40,123 nt of DNA from a bacterium (lineage in GTDB: Bacteria; Chloroflexota; Dormibacteria; Aeolococcales; Bog-877), in the NCBI GenBank assembly GCA_021785655.1, contig JAJYET010000022.1, positions 1 through 40,123 on the forward strand, read 5' to 3'. Position numbers and translations under genes: made by a program. Below the pieces are notes generated by a model that was not told where the DNA came from, ran no database searches, and saw nothing but the letters and a program-made list of their open reading frames with translations. How positions within the stretch are numbered: the stretch's first letter is position 1; every line of letters starts with the position of its first letter. Below are positions 31,577-38,376 of this stretch, piece after piece.

Positions 31577-32848
31577 GTGCCAGTGCTGCTGTCTGCCTTC
31601 CCGAGCCCGCAACCCCGGTTGCCCCTGGGCACCCTCGGCGCCGAGTTCGCCATCGGGGCGACCTTCCTCATCCACATCGCCATAGTGGGCTACATCCTGG
31701 GGGCGGCCGGGATCGCCCCCTTCATGGAGCTGGCCGGGAGGCGCCCCGGTGCAAGTCCCAACTGCCTTCGCTACGCCCGCGGCCTGTCCCATTCGGTTCT
31801 TTACCTCTACAGCTTCGGCGCCACCTGGGCGGTCTTCGCGGTGGTGCTGCTGACCGGGCTCTACGGCCGCTTGATCGGGACCCTGCTCAACCTGCTGCTG
31901 CTCCCGCTGACCATCGCCTTCGCCAGCTTCTTCGTGGGCATTCCCCTGCTGCTGCTCTACGTGTACGGGTGGGATCGCCTGGGGCCGAGGCTCCACCTCG
32001 CGGTGGGACTCACGTTCGCGCTGATCCAGTACCTCTTCCTGTTCATGATCGTCCAGCTGGACAGCTTCGCCCTCACCCCGGGTACGGCGGTCAGCTCGGC
32101 CCACGCCATGTACTCGCCGAGCTACCCCTGGCTGCTGCTCCACTACGCCGGCGCCACCCTCTCCTGGTCGGCGCTGGTGCTGGCGGCCATCGCGGTCTGG
32201 AGGGCAAGGCGCGCCAAGACCGAGGAGGAGCGTCAGTACCACACCTGGACCAGCCGGGTCACCTTCGCCATTGGGTCGATCTTCCTTCTGGCCCAACCGA
32301 TCTCCGGTTTCCTGCTGGCCGAGGCGATCAAGACCAGCTCCATGGGGGCCTTCGACAACCTGTTCGTCCTCAACTCCGGGAGCATGTTCATCGGCCAGGT
32401 GGGTCTTCTGGCGGTGGTGGTGGTGGGGGCGAACCTCGTCTTCTGGCTCCACCGGGGACCGTCGTCCGGGCCCGGGGCGGGGCTGACCGCCGTCTCGCTG
32501 CTGGGAATGGCGGGCACGGCGCTGCCCGCCGCCATCCTCCCTTCGGGTCTGATCTGGCTGCGCTACACAGCACTCTTCGTGGCGTTCATCGCCACCGCGA
32601 TCAACCTTGGACGCTACCTCATGGAGGTGCGCCGGGGTGGAGCGGGGGTGCCGCTCGCGCCCATGGTCCCGCGGGCGATGGGTGCGGTGGCCGTGGCGGC
32701 GCTTGCCCTCACCATCTTCATGGGGGTCGTGAAGGAGAACGCCAAGCTTCCCTGCGGCATCGACGCCGGCACCGGGCAGACCTCCTGCCTGCTGTCCCTG
32801 CACCAGTCCGCGCAGAACTTCAACGCCCCGCCAGGGACCCTCCCGTGA
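31577..32848 (+). CDS. CydA-like haem membrane protein 1 (cytochrome bd superfamily)
   Basis: 423 residues from GTG 31577 (GTG 31583 also possible), with about nine membrane helices. By eye it aligns with cytochrome bd subunit I: H33 in the first helix (like the E. coli H19 position), H189 in LLLHYAGATLSW (like H186) and M270 in SMFIGQVGLL (like M393), so up to two haems could bind. YVYGWDRLG matches the CydA FFGWDRLG element. However, the helix before it (LTIAFASFFVGIPL) has no acidic residues where CydA has E99 and E107, and no GRQPW Q-loop motif is present. The last 20 residues have two cysteines (ACGIDAGTGQTSC-like spacing). First gene of a six-gene respiratory operon; the stop overlaps the next start. 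Probably an electron-transfer rather than an oxygen-binding subunit. Confidence 0.78.
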   Translation: MPVLLSAFPSPQPRLPLGTLGAEFAIGATFLIHIAIVGYILGAAGIAPFMELAGRRPGASPNCLRYARGLSHSVLYLYSFGATWAVFAVVLLTGLYGRLIGTLLNLLLLPLTIAFASFFVGIPLLLLYVYGWDRLGPRLHLAVGLTFALIQYLFLFMIVQLDSFALTPGTAVSSAHAMYSPSYPWLLLHYAGATLSWSALVLAAIAVWRARRAKTEEERQYHTWTSRVTFAIGSIFLLAQPISGFLLAEAIKTSSMGAFDNLFVLNSGSMFIGQVGLLAVVVVGANLVFWLHRGPSSGPGAGLTAVSLLGMAGTALPAAILPSGLIWLRYTALFVAFIATAINLGRYLMEVRRGGAGVPLAPMVPRAMGAVAVAALALTIFMGVVKENAKLPCGIDAGTGQTSCLLSLHQSAQNFNAPPGTLP

Positions 32849-33078
32849 ACTATCAGGACTTCGAGTCGGCCTGGTACCTGGGATTGATCATCACCTCCTT
32901 CTTCGTGGTGATGCTGGCGGGGTTCTGGATGGCCATGCGTCGCGTGCGGCACCTCTTCGTGGCCGGGGACACAATGTCCGGCTGGCTGGCGATGGGGGCC
33001 AGCTTCTTCACCTTCATCTTCTTCCTGTCGCTCTGCCTCAGCCTCCTGATCCTGCTGGTGGTGCGCGGCAGTGGCTGA
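32845..33078 (+). CDS. Small two-helix membrane protein of respiratory operon
   Basis: 77 residues from GTG 32845, overlapping the preceding stop (GTGA). Two hydrophobic helices (about residues 10-31 and 46-74) are joined by a short basic, cytoplasm-like loop (MRRVRHLFVAGD). Its end overlaps the Rieske start by 8 nt, so it is held tightly in the operon. I do not recognise it. Its size and place suggest a structural subunit of the complex, functionally like CydX/CydS or the small subunits of bc complexes. No cysteines suited to cofactor binding (one Cys, C64, in the membrane). Confidence 0.65.
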   Translation: MNYQDFESAWYLGLIITSFFVVMLAGFWMAMRRVRHLFVAGDTMSGWLAMGASFFTFIFFLSLCLSLLILLVVRGSG

Positions 33079-33589
33079 CCAAGAGGTGGCCATCTCCCAG
33101 CGCCGGATGTCGCGGCGCAAGTTCATGACCCTGGGCATCCAGGTGACCGGGGCCGGGATTGGGCTCCTCATCGGGGCGCCGATCGTGGGTTCGATCCTCA
33201 GCCCCGCCTTCTACAAGGGGCGATACCCCTGGGTCATGGTGGCCGACATCCAGCACGTCCCGGTCGGGCTTCCGACCGCCTACGTGGTCCTGCTGGACCA
33301 GGGCGGGGACGCCTGGCAGGTGCCCCCGGTGCCTCGCACCGTCTACGTGGTCAAGCTCAACCTGAACGGCAAGGTGCAGCTCATCACCCTGTCCAACGTC
33401 TGCACCCACATGCAGTGCGACGTCCACTGGGACATCAACCTCAATGTGTTCCTCTGCCCCTGCCACGGCGGCCTCTACAGCATCGACGGGACCAACATCG
33501 GGGGGCCTCCGCCGCAGCCGCTCTTCCGCTACCAGCACAAGCTGGTGGGCACCACCCTGTACGTCCGCAACGTGCTCACGGAGGGGTAG
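33071..33589 (+). CDS. qcrA: Rieske iron-sulfur protein
   Basis: 172 residues from GTG 33071. A Tat-like N-terminus (RRMSRRKFMT) leads into one anchoring helix (about 21-44). The soluble Rieske domain carries CTHMQC (C111, H113, C116) and CPCHGG (C129, C131, H132). Cluster ligands are therefore C111, H113, C129 and H132, and the disulfide pair is C116 and C131, so the site is complete and likely high-potential. It takes the first electron from quinol at the cytochrome b subunit encoded 3 nt later. In ordinary bc complexes it hands the electron to cytochrome c1 or f; no such gene is present here. Confidence 0.93.
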   Translation: MADQEVAISQRRMSRRKFMTLGIQVTGAGIGLLIGAPIVGSILSPAFYKGRYPWVMVADIQHVPVGLPTAYVVLLDQGGDAWQVPPVPRTVYVVKLNLNGKVQLITLSNVCTHMQCDVHWDINLNVFLCPCHGGLYSIDGTNIGGPPPQPLFRYQHKLVGTTLYVRNVLTEG

Positions 33590-33592
33590 GCG

Positions 33593-34801
33593 ATGGCAGC
33601 CGAGAGGAGCCGTCTGGCGGGGCGCCTGAGCCGGCCGTTCGCGGGGGTGATGGCCACCACCTACAGGTGGGTGGACGAGCGGCTGGGGGTCACCGACCTG
33701 GTCCACCAGCTTCTCTACGAGGCGGTGCCGAGGCGGGGAGCCTGGGCCTACTCCCTGGGCAGCGCCACCCTAATCCTCATCGTGAACCAGATCGTGACCG
33801 GGATGTTCCTCCTCTGGACCTACGTGCCCTCCACCACCGAGGCCTGGGAGAGCCTCAACTTCACCGAGCGGCACGATGAGTTCGGGGCCATCGTCCGGGG
33901 GATGCACCTCTGGGGCGCCTACGTGCTCTTTGTGGTGATCGGGCTGCACATGGTGCGCACCTTCGTGAGCGGCTCCTACAAGAAGCCCCGAGAGCTGAAC
34001 TGGATCGTGGGGGTGGTCCTCTTCCTGCTGGTACTGGGGCTGGGGATCACCGGAGCGATGCTGCCGTGGGACCAGGCCGCCTACTGGACGGCGGTGGTGG
34101 TGACCCACGTCATCGAGTACTTCCCGATCTTCGGGACCCAGCTGCAGGAGATCCTCCGGGGCGGGGCGCAGATGGGGCCGGCCACCCTGACCCGCTTCTT
34201 CGCCATCCACATCTGGCTGCTCCCGGCCCTCCTGGTCCCCCTCATCGGGCTGCACCTCATCCTGCTTCGGCGTCACGGCGAGCACGGATCCTGGGTCAAC
34301 TACGAGGGGGTGGAGGAGGAGACGGCGGAGGAGCGGGCCCGGCGGATGGCCCACGTGGAGTACCCCTATCCGGCGATCCCCTCGGACCCGGGGTATGCGG
34401 TGCCGGTGGACCTGGACGAGTTCTTCCCCTCCCAGGTGTTCAAGGACTCGGTGGTCAGCTTCGGGCTGGTGCTGCTGATCTTCATCATGGCGGTGGTGGT
34501 CGGTGCCCCTCTGGAGCGGGCGGCCAACCCGGCTGCCCTCAACTACGTCCCCACCCCGGAGTGGTTCTTCCTCCCCCTCGACCAGATGCTGGTGCAGTTC
34601 CCCCAGGCCTGGATGATCCCCGTAGGCGTCTTCATCGTGCCGGGGATCGGGACCACCCTCCTAATCTTGGTACCCTTCCTCGACCGGAGCCCGGGACGGG
34701 AGCCCTGGCGCCGCCCCGAGGTGATGATCCCGGCCCTGTTCGTGGTGCTGTTCCTCCTCTTCGAGGCGCTGCTCGCGGTGAACCGGCTCTTCAACCTCTG
34801 A
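33593..34801 (+). CDS. qcrB: Cytochrome b of a bc-type complex (b6 plus subunit IV fused)
   Basis: 402 residues from ATG 33593. Eight membrane helices. Haem ligands are H105/H119 (14 apart) and H206/H221 (15 apart); the longer second spacing is the b6-type arrangement. The quinol-oxidation loop reads PEWF (322-325) in place of the usual PEWY, within TPEWFFLPLDQML, the start of the subunit IV-like part. GAMLPWDQAAYW marks the cd1 region. It is full length, so a quinol site and a two-haem pathway should be intact. It lies between the Rieske gene and a second CydA-like gene, with one base separating its stop from the next ATG. Confidence 0.93.
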   Translation: MAAERSRLAGRLSRPFAGVMATTYRWVDERLGVTDLVHQLLYEAVPRRGAWAYSLGSATLILIVNQIVTGMFLLWTYVPSTTEAWESLNFTERHDEFGAIVRGMHLWGAYVLFVVIGLHMVRTFVSGSYKKPRELNWIVGVVLFLLVLGLGITGAMLPWDQAAYWTAVVVTHVIEYFPIFGTQLQEILRGGAQMGPATLTRFFAIHIWLLPALLVPLIGLHLILLRRHGEHGSWVNYEGVEEETAEERARRMAHVEYPYPAIPSDPGYAVPVDLDEFFPSQVFKDSVVSFGLVLLIFIMAVVVGAPLERAANPAALNYVPTPEWFFLPLDQMLVQFPQAWMIPVGVFIVPGIGTTLLILVPFLDRSPGREPWRRPEVMIPALFVVLFLLFEALLAVNRLFNL

Positions 34802-34802
34802 C

Positions 34803-36194
34803 ATGCATCTGATCCTCGCCTCCAGCGTCCACCTCACCCCGGTCCCGATCTCCACCGGTGTGGCGACCGCCCTGGTCGCCCTGCTGATGCTCGCCCACGT
34901 CCAGTTCGCGGCCTTCCAGCAGGGGGGGTACATCATCTTGGCCGTCACCGACTTCATGGGCTGGAAGCGCCGCAACCCCCACTACGACCGCTTCTCCAAG
35001 GGGCTGGTCACGGTGCTGGGGGCGACCTTCGCCGTCGGCGGCTCCCTGGCCATCTTCGCGGTGATGATCCTCTTCCTGGGGCTCTGGAGCCACTTCTTCG
35101 TGACCCTGGAGCGGATCCTGTTCTGGCCCTTCGTGGCCGAGGCCGCCGCCTTCATTGGCGAGATCATCTGCCTCTATCCGCTGTATGCGCGCTGGGACCG
35201 ACTGGGAAGGGTGAGGGGGCTGCGGGTCGGTCTCGAGCTCCTCCTCTTCATCAACGCCAGCATCCAGATGCTGCTGATCAACGTGGTGGCCTCCTACATG
35301 CTCACCCCCCGCCCGGCCTTCAACCTGCCCCTCATCCTCATGAACCCCACGGAGATCCCCTTGGAGCTGCACCGCTTCGTGGGCAACATCGCCTTCGCCG
35401 GAGCGATGGTGGCACTGGTGGCGGGGATCCGCCTGCTCTGGCGCTCTCGCCACCAGCTGCACCGCGCCTACCTGGACTGGATGGGCCACTACGGGCTGAT
35501 GTGGGCGGTGGGGTTCACCATCGCCCAGCCCCTCGTCGGGTGGGAGTACGCCAAGGAGATCCAGCTCCATGCCTACGCCTCGTGGTACGAGATGATGCTG
35601 GGCGGGCTCTCGGTGGCCTTCCTCTTCCAGGTGTTCCTCCTGGGGGCGATCTTCACCGTGGGGATCTTCTACCTGTGGCGCCGGGTCCGGGTCAGCGGCT
35701 TCCGCTCCCCGGCGCTGGCGGTGTGCACCGCCCTCTCGTTCGCCGCCTGGCTGCTGATCTCCACCCCCTCCTCGCTGGCCTGGAGCTACGAGAGCGTCTT
35801 CGCCGCCAACGCCAACGTCCCGATCTGGCAGGGGGGGCTGCTGATCCCCTGGGGGCAGATGATCCCCTGGAAGCTCACGGCCCTCATCGTCTTCACCGGG
35901 GTGACCATCACCGCGATCACGGTCTACGCCGTCCACCTCTCCCGGGGAAGGTTGCACTGGGGGGACGCGGGGAGGGGACAGGCCGTCTCCCTCATCACCG
36001 TGGGGGTGGCGATCTCCCTCATCATGGCGCTCATGGGGTACATCCGCGAGGACAGCCGCGGCCCCTTCCTGATCACCAACCACATGCTGATCAATCAGCA
36101 GCAGAACTACACCCCGCCCTCGACCAGCGGCCCCGCCCTCAACGGCCCGGCCAGCAACCTGGGGGTTCTGGCGCCCACGCGGAGCAGCCCGTGA
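34803..36194 (+). CDS. CydA-like haem membrane protein 2 (cytochrome bd superfamily)
   Basis: 463 residues from ATG 34803, about nine membrane helices. Landmark residues align with CydA: H32 in the first helix (LLMLAHVQFAAFQQG), H190 in LELHRFVGNIAF and M264/M265 in WYEMMLGGLS. Unlike its partner at 31577, it has the acidic pair in the relevant helix: E113 and E120 in FWPFVAEAAAFIGE, before YPLYARWDRLG. The spacing is seven, not eight as in E. coli. No GRQPW Q-loop is visible. Both homologues share an AQPxxG element in the middle, so they are ancient paralogues. The C-terminal tail after residue 430 is Asn/Pro/Ser-rich. This is the better candidate for an oxygen-binding or catalytic subunit. 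Confidence 0.78.
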   Translation: MHLILASSVHLTPVPISTGVATALVALLMLAHVQFAAFQQGGYIILAVTDFMGWKRRNPHYDRFSKGLVTVLGATFAVGGSLAIFAVMILFLGLWSHFFVTLERILFWPFVAEAAAFIGEIICLYPLYARWDRLGRVRGLRVGLELLLFINASIQMLLINVVASYMLTPRPAFNLPLILMNPTEIPLELHRFVGNIAFAGAMVALVAGIRLLWRSRHQLHRAYLDWMGHYGLMWAVGFTIAQPLVGWEYAKEIQLHAYASWYEMMLGGLSVAFLFQVFLLGAIFTVGIFYLWRRVRVSGFRSPALAVCTALSFAAWLLISTPSSLAWSYESVFAANANVPIWQGGLLIPWGQMIPWKLTALIVFTGVTITAITVYAVHLSRGRLHWGDAGRGQAVSLITVGVAISLIMALMGYIREDSRGPFLITNHMLINQQQNYTPPSTSGPALNGPASNLGVLAPTRSSP

Positions 36195-36661
36195 GGCTGG
36201 TGTTCCGGCCGATCCGGCGGGCGGGTGAGGAGCTCCGAGAGGTGACCCGTCAGCCCCTCTCCCGGCACATGGCAACCTACATGGAGATGCACTCCTTCGG
36301 CTTCCCGGACCGACCCACTCCGGAGGACCTGCCGGTTTCGGTGCGGATCGCGGCCGCCGCCAAGGAGATCCACGATCGCGCCGCCATCCTCTCGCCGGTC
36401 CTGCGCCGGCTGGAGAACCTGGGCTGGGACGTCCACATCGAGGGAGACCAAGTGGTCGCCTCGACCCCCCTGGCCCCCGAAGCCGGGTGGGAGGTGCTCC
36501 GCCACCAGGGAATCGGCGACCAGGTCCTCGGCCTGGCGGAGCGCTCCAGCGACCTCCCGCCTGGCCGGGTGGCGGTCGGTGGGGGCGAGCCGGAGGATCC
36601 CTACGTCACCGAACCCGTCGAGGACCCGGGCGAGCCGACCACCTCGTCGATCAGCCGGTAG
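36191..36661 (+). CDS. Small soluble protein at end of respiratory operon
   Basis: 156 residues from GTG 36191, overlapping the CydA-like stop (GTGA). No membrane helix or signal peptide; a basic N-terminus (RLVFRPIRRAGEELREVTR) then a compact alpha/beta region (LRRLENLGWDVHIEGDQVVASTPLAPEAGWEVLRHQG) and an acidic, proline-rich tail. No cofactor motif. I do not recognise a family. Its coupling to the operon suggests an assembly factor or peripheral cytoplasmic subunit. Its last 61 bases overlap the ClpP-like gene on the other strand. Confidence 0.6.
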   Translation: MRLVFRPIRRAGEELREVTRQPLSRHMATYMEMHSFGFPDRPTPEDLPVSVRIAAAAKEIHDRAAILSPVLRRLENLGWDVHIEGDQVVASTPLAPEAGWEVLRHQGIGDQVLGLAERSSDLPPGRVAVGGGEPEDPYVTEPVEDPGEPTTSSISR

Positions 36662-37176
36662 CCCAGCGCCGCTTCGGGCGAGAGGTTGAGCGCGGAGGCG
36701 AGGTCCGCCTCCACGAGTTCCACCGGCCGACTGGTGGCATCGGCCACCTGCTCCAGCCACCGCTTCTGATCTCGCAACTCGGCATCGAGGAGTCCGGCCA
36801 GACCCCTCAGGTCCCCCTCCAGCTGCAATCGCGGGGAGGAGAAGGCGAGTCGGCAGTTGGAGGTTGCCAGCCTCCTGGCGGCGACTGCCAGCACACCCAG
36901 GCCAGGTCCCTGTACGGCTCCCACCGCCGTGACCTCGGTAGGGACGCCCAGGGCGGCGATGGTGTCCATGACAGTCAGGGCGGCGCCGATCTCCCCCGAT
37001 GAAGTCGAGAGTCGGACGCGCGCCGGCGCATCCGAGACGGCGTCACGCTCCATGAGCCGGGCGGCCGCGTGGGTGGCCAGCTGCTGGTCCAGGTGCCCCT
37101 GGATCAGGATGGTCCCCCGGGCGGCCAGCTGCTCCTCCAGAAACGCCCAGCCCGGGGGGGCCGGGTCGTCAGCCAC
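36601..37176 (-). CDS. Catalytically dead ClpP-like protein
   Basis: 191 residues from GTG 37176, overlapping the XRE gene by 8 nt. It has the ClpP fold pattern: TILIQGHLD, an ALTVMDTIAAL helix, VTAVGAVQGPGLGVLAVAA where the active enzyme has the nucleophile loop, and a C-terminal LIDEVV. Aligned with the ClpP encoded at 37546, the catalytic Ser is G90, the His is S113 and the Asp is about S161, so all three are lost. This is a ClpR-like pseudoprotease, perhaps a partner that forms mixed rings with an active ClpP, or a repurposed scaffold. An SDH-type or enoyl-hydratase-like crotonase fold relative is the alternative reading. Confidence 0.75.
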   Translation of the reverse strand: MADDPAPPGWAFLEEQLAARGTILIQGHLDQQLATHAAARLMERDAVSDAPARVRLSTSSGEIGAALTVMDTIAALGVPTEVTAVGAVQGPGLGVLAVAARRLATSNCRLAFSSPRLQLEGDLRGLAGLLDAELRDQKRWLEQVADATSRPVELVEADLASALNLSPEAALGYRLIDEVVGSPGSSTGSVT

Positions 37177-37429
37177 GGTCCTCCAGGGTGATCTCCACCC
37201 GAAGAGCCAGCGCGTGCGCGTACCTGGTCACCGTGGAGATCCTGGCATCCGCCTTCCCCGCCTCGAGCCGGGCCACCGCGGACTGCGAGGTGCCCATCCT
37301 GGCGGCGAGCTCCGTCTGCGACAGCCCCGCGGCCAGCCGGCGGGCCGCGAGCTCGCCTCCCAGCTGCCGGCGGCGCTCCGCCATCTCTCGGAACCCCGGG
37401 AAGGGGGTTTCGTGCCTGCGCCCCGTCAT
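37169..37429 (-). CDS. XRE-family HTH regulator (HigA-like)
   Basis: 86 residues from ATG 37429. The helix-turn-helix covers about residues 32-60: AAGLSQTELAARMGTSQSAVARLEAGK, a textbook XRE motif. An N-terminal arginine-rich helix precedes it, and a short C-terminal strand (LRVEITLED) follows, as in solitary antitoxin-like regulators. Co-transcribed with the dead ClpP paralogue and divergent from active clpP. The dyad at 37457-37472 is its likely operator, so it may set the balance between the two ClpP-type genes. No toxin partner is recognisable nearby. Confidence 0.85.
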   Translation of the reverse strand: MTGRRHETPFPGFREMAERRRQLGGELAARRLAAGLSQTELAARMGTSQSAVARLEAGKADARISTVTRYAHALALRVEITLEDRG

Positions 37430-37456
37430 CTGGTCGTTCCCGGCCCAGACCCTGCC

Positions 37457-37472
37457 ATACCTTCCATGGTAT
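37457..37472. promoter_or_regulatory. Inverted repeat, possible XRE operator
   Basis: ATACC-TTCCAT-GGTAT lies in the AT-rich divergent region between the XRE gene and clpP, with a CCATGG palindrome inside. Typical size and location for an autoregulating XRE operator. No single promoter stands out, but TATG and GATAT stretches at 37477-37488 are AT-rich enough for a -10. Confidence 0.4.
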
Positions 37473-37498
37473 CCTTTATGTGATATGAAGGGGGAAGG

Positions 37499-37549
37499 AT
37501 GACCCGGGTGGCGGCGACCCGGTGGCCCTCGCCGGACGACCGTCTGTGA
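37499..37549 (+). CDS. Upstream ORF (16 aa) coupled to clpP
   Basis: ATG 37499 is preceded by a strong ribosome-binding site (GGGGGAAGG at 37490-37498). It encodes MTRVAATRWPSPDDRL and stops with TGA at 37547-37549, which overlaps the clpP GTG at 37546-37548 (GTGA). Thus ribosomes that finish this short peptide are placed on the clpP start, which has no ribosome-binding site of its own. It could be a leader peptide with a control role, or, if there is a base error, the true N-terminus of ClpP in a shifted frame. Confidence 0.5.
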   Translation: MTRVAATRWPSPDDRL

Positions 37550-38247
37550 GTGCCGGCCTCGTGCCGACCGTCCTGGACAGCTGGTCCAGAGGGGAGAGGG
37601 CCTTCGACATCTACTCCCTGCTGGTGAAAGAACGGATCCTCTTCCTGGGTGAGGAGGTGGACGACCGGGTCGCCAACCTGCTGGTGGCGGAGATGCTCTA
37701 CCTGGAGAGCCAGGACCCGGAGCGCGAGATCCACCTCTACATCAACTCGCCCGGTGGGATGGCCTACGCCGGCTTCGCCATCTATGACGTGATGCAGCAG
37801 GTTAGCTGTCCGGTGGCGACCACCTGCATCGGGATGGGGATGTCGGCCGCCGCGATGATCCTGTGCGGGGGGGCGGCGGGCAGGCGGATGGCGCTTCCCA
37901 GCAGCAAGATCATGATCCACCAAGGCACCGCCGGAACTCGCGGCGCCCCCCGCGACATGGAGATCCAGCTGCGCGAGGTGCTGGCCAACACCCGGCATAT
38001 GGCGGAGATCATCGCCCACCACTCCGGTCGCCCGCTGGCACAGGTGGAGCGGGACATCGACCGGGACTTCTTCCTCACGGCGAAGGAGGCGGTCGACTAC
38101 GGGATCATCGACCAGGTGCTGGAGCCACACCGGGGCATCTCCGCTGGCCACGCCGCGGCGGCGGCGGTAGTGGCGGGCGCAGTGGGGGCTGGTGGAGTGG
38201 AGACGCACCCCACGGAAGCTGGGGAGCCGTCCAGGTCTCGGGTCTGA
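37546..38247 (+). CDS. clpP: ATP-dependent Clp protease proteolytic subunit
   Basis: Barrel-forming serine peptidase that degrades proteins fed by ClpX/ClpC. 233 residues from GTG 37546, which is coupled to the upstream ORF and gives the family-typical LVPTVL-x-SRGERAFDIYS beginning. GTG 37522 is an alternative. The catalytic triad is intact: S100 in GMGMSAAAM, H125 in KIMIHQG and D174 in DIDRDFFLTAKEAVDYGIID. The Gly-rich strand SPGGMAYAGFAIYD and helix MQLREVL-like region are present. The C-terminal 40 residues are an Ala/Gly-rich tail beyond the usual end, probably disordered. The divergent XRE-dead ClpP pair is the natural neighbour to test for interaction. Confidence 0.92.
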   Translation: MSAGLVPTVLDSWSRGERAFDIYSLLVKERILFLGEEVDDRVANLLVAEMLYLESQDPEREIHLYINSPGGMAYAGFAIYDVMQQVSCPVATTCIGMGMSAAAMILCGGAAGRRMALPSSKIMIHQGTAGTRGAPRDMEIQLREVLANTRHMAEIIAHHSGRPLAQVERDIDRDFFLTAKEAVDYGIIDQVLEPHRGISAGHAAAAAVVAGAVGAGGVETHPTEAGEPSRSRV

Positions 38248-38376
38248 GACTCCCCGGCGCCTGCCGGTGGCCTGGCCGTCCAGTCGGGTCCCGGGAGGGG
38301 ATGGCCCCCCAAGGCCACCCGCTCGAAACCTCGGCGCTGCGCGGCGTACCCTCGCTACCCCCGACACCATGGGCGG

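Noticed and set aside
34791-36275. Minus-strand frame of about 490 codons opposite CydA-like protein 2
   Set aside because: Glu/His/Gly-rich translation without any family pattern; the plus strand encodes a clear haem membrane protein.
37522-37548. Alternative clpP start GTG 37522
   Set aside because: Adds eight residues not typical of ClpP and has no ribosome-binding site; GTG 37546 is coupled to the upstream ORF.
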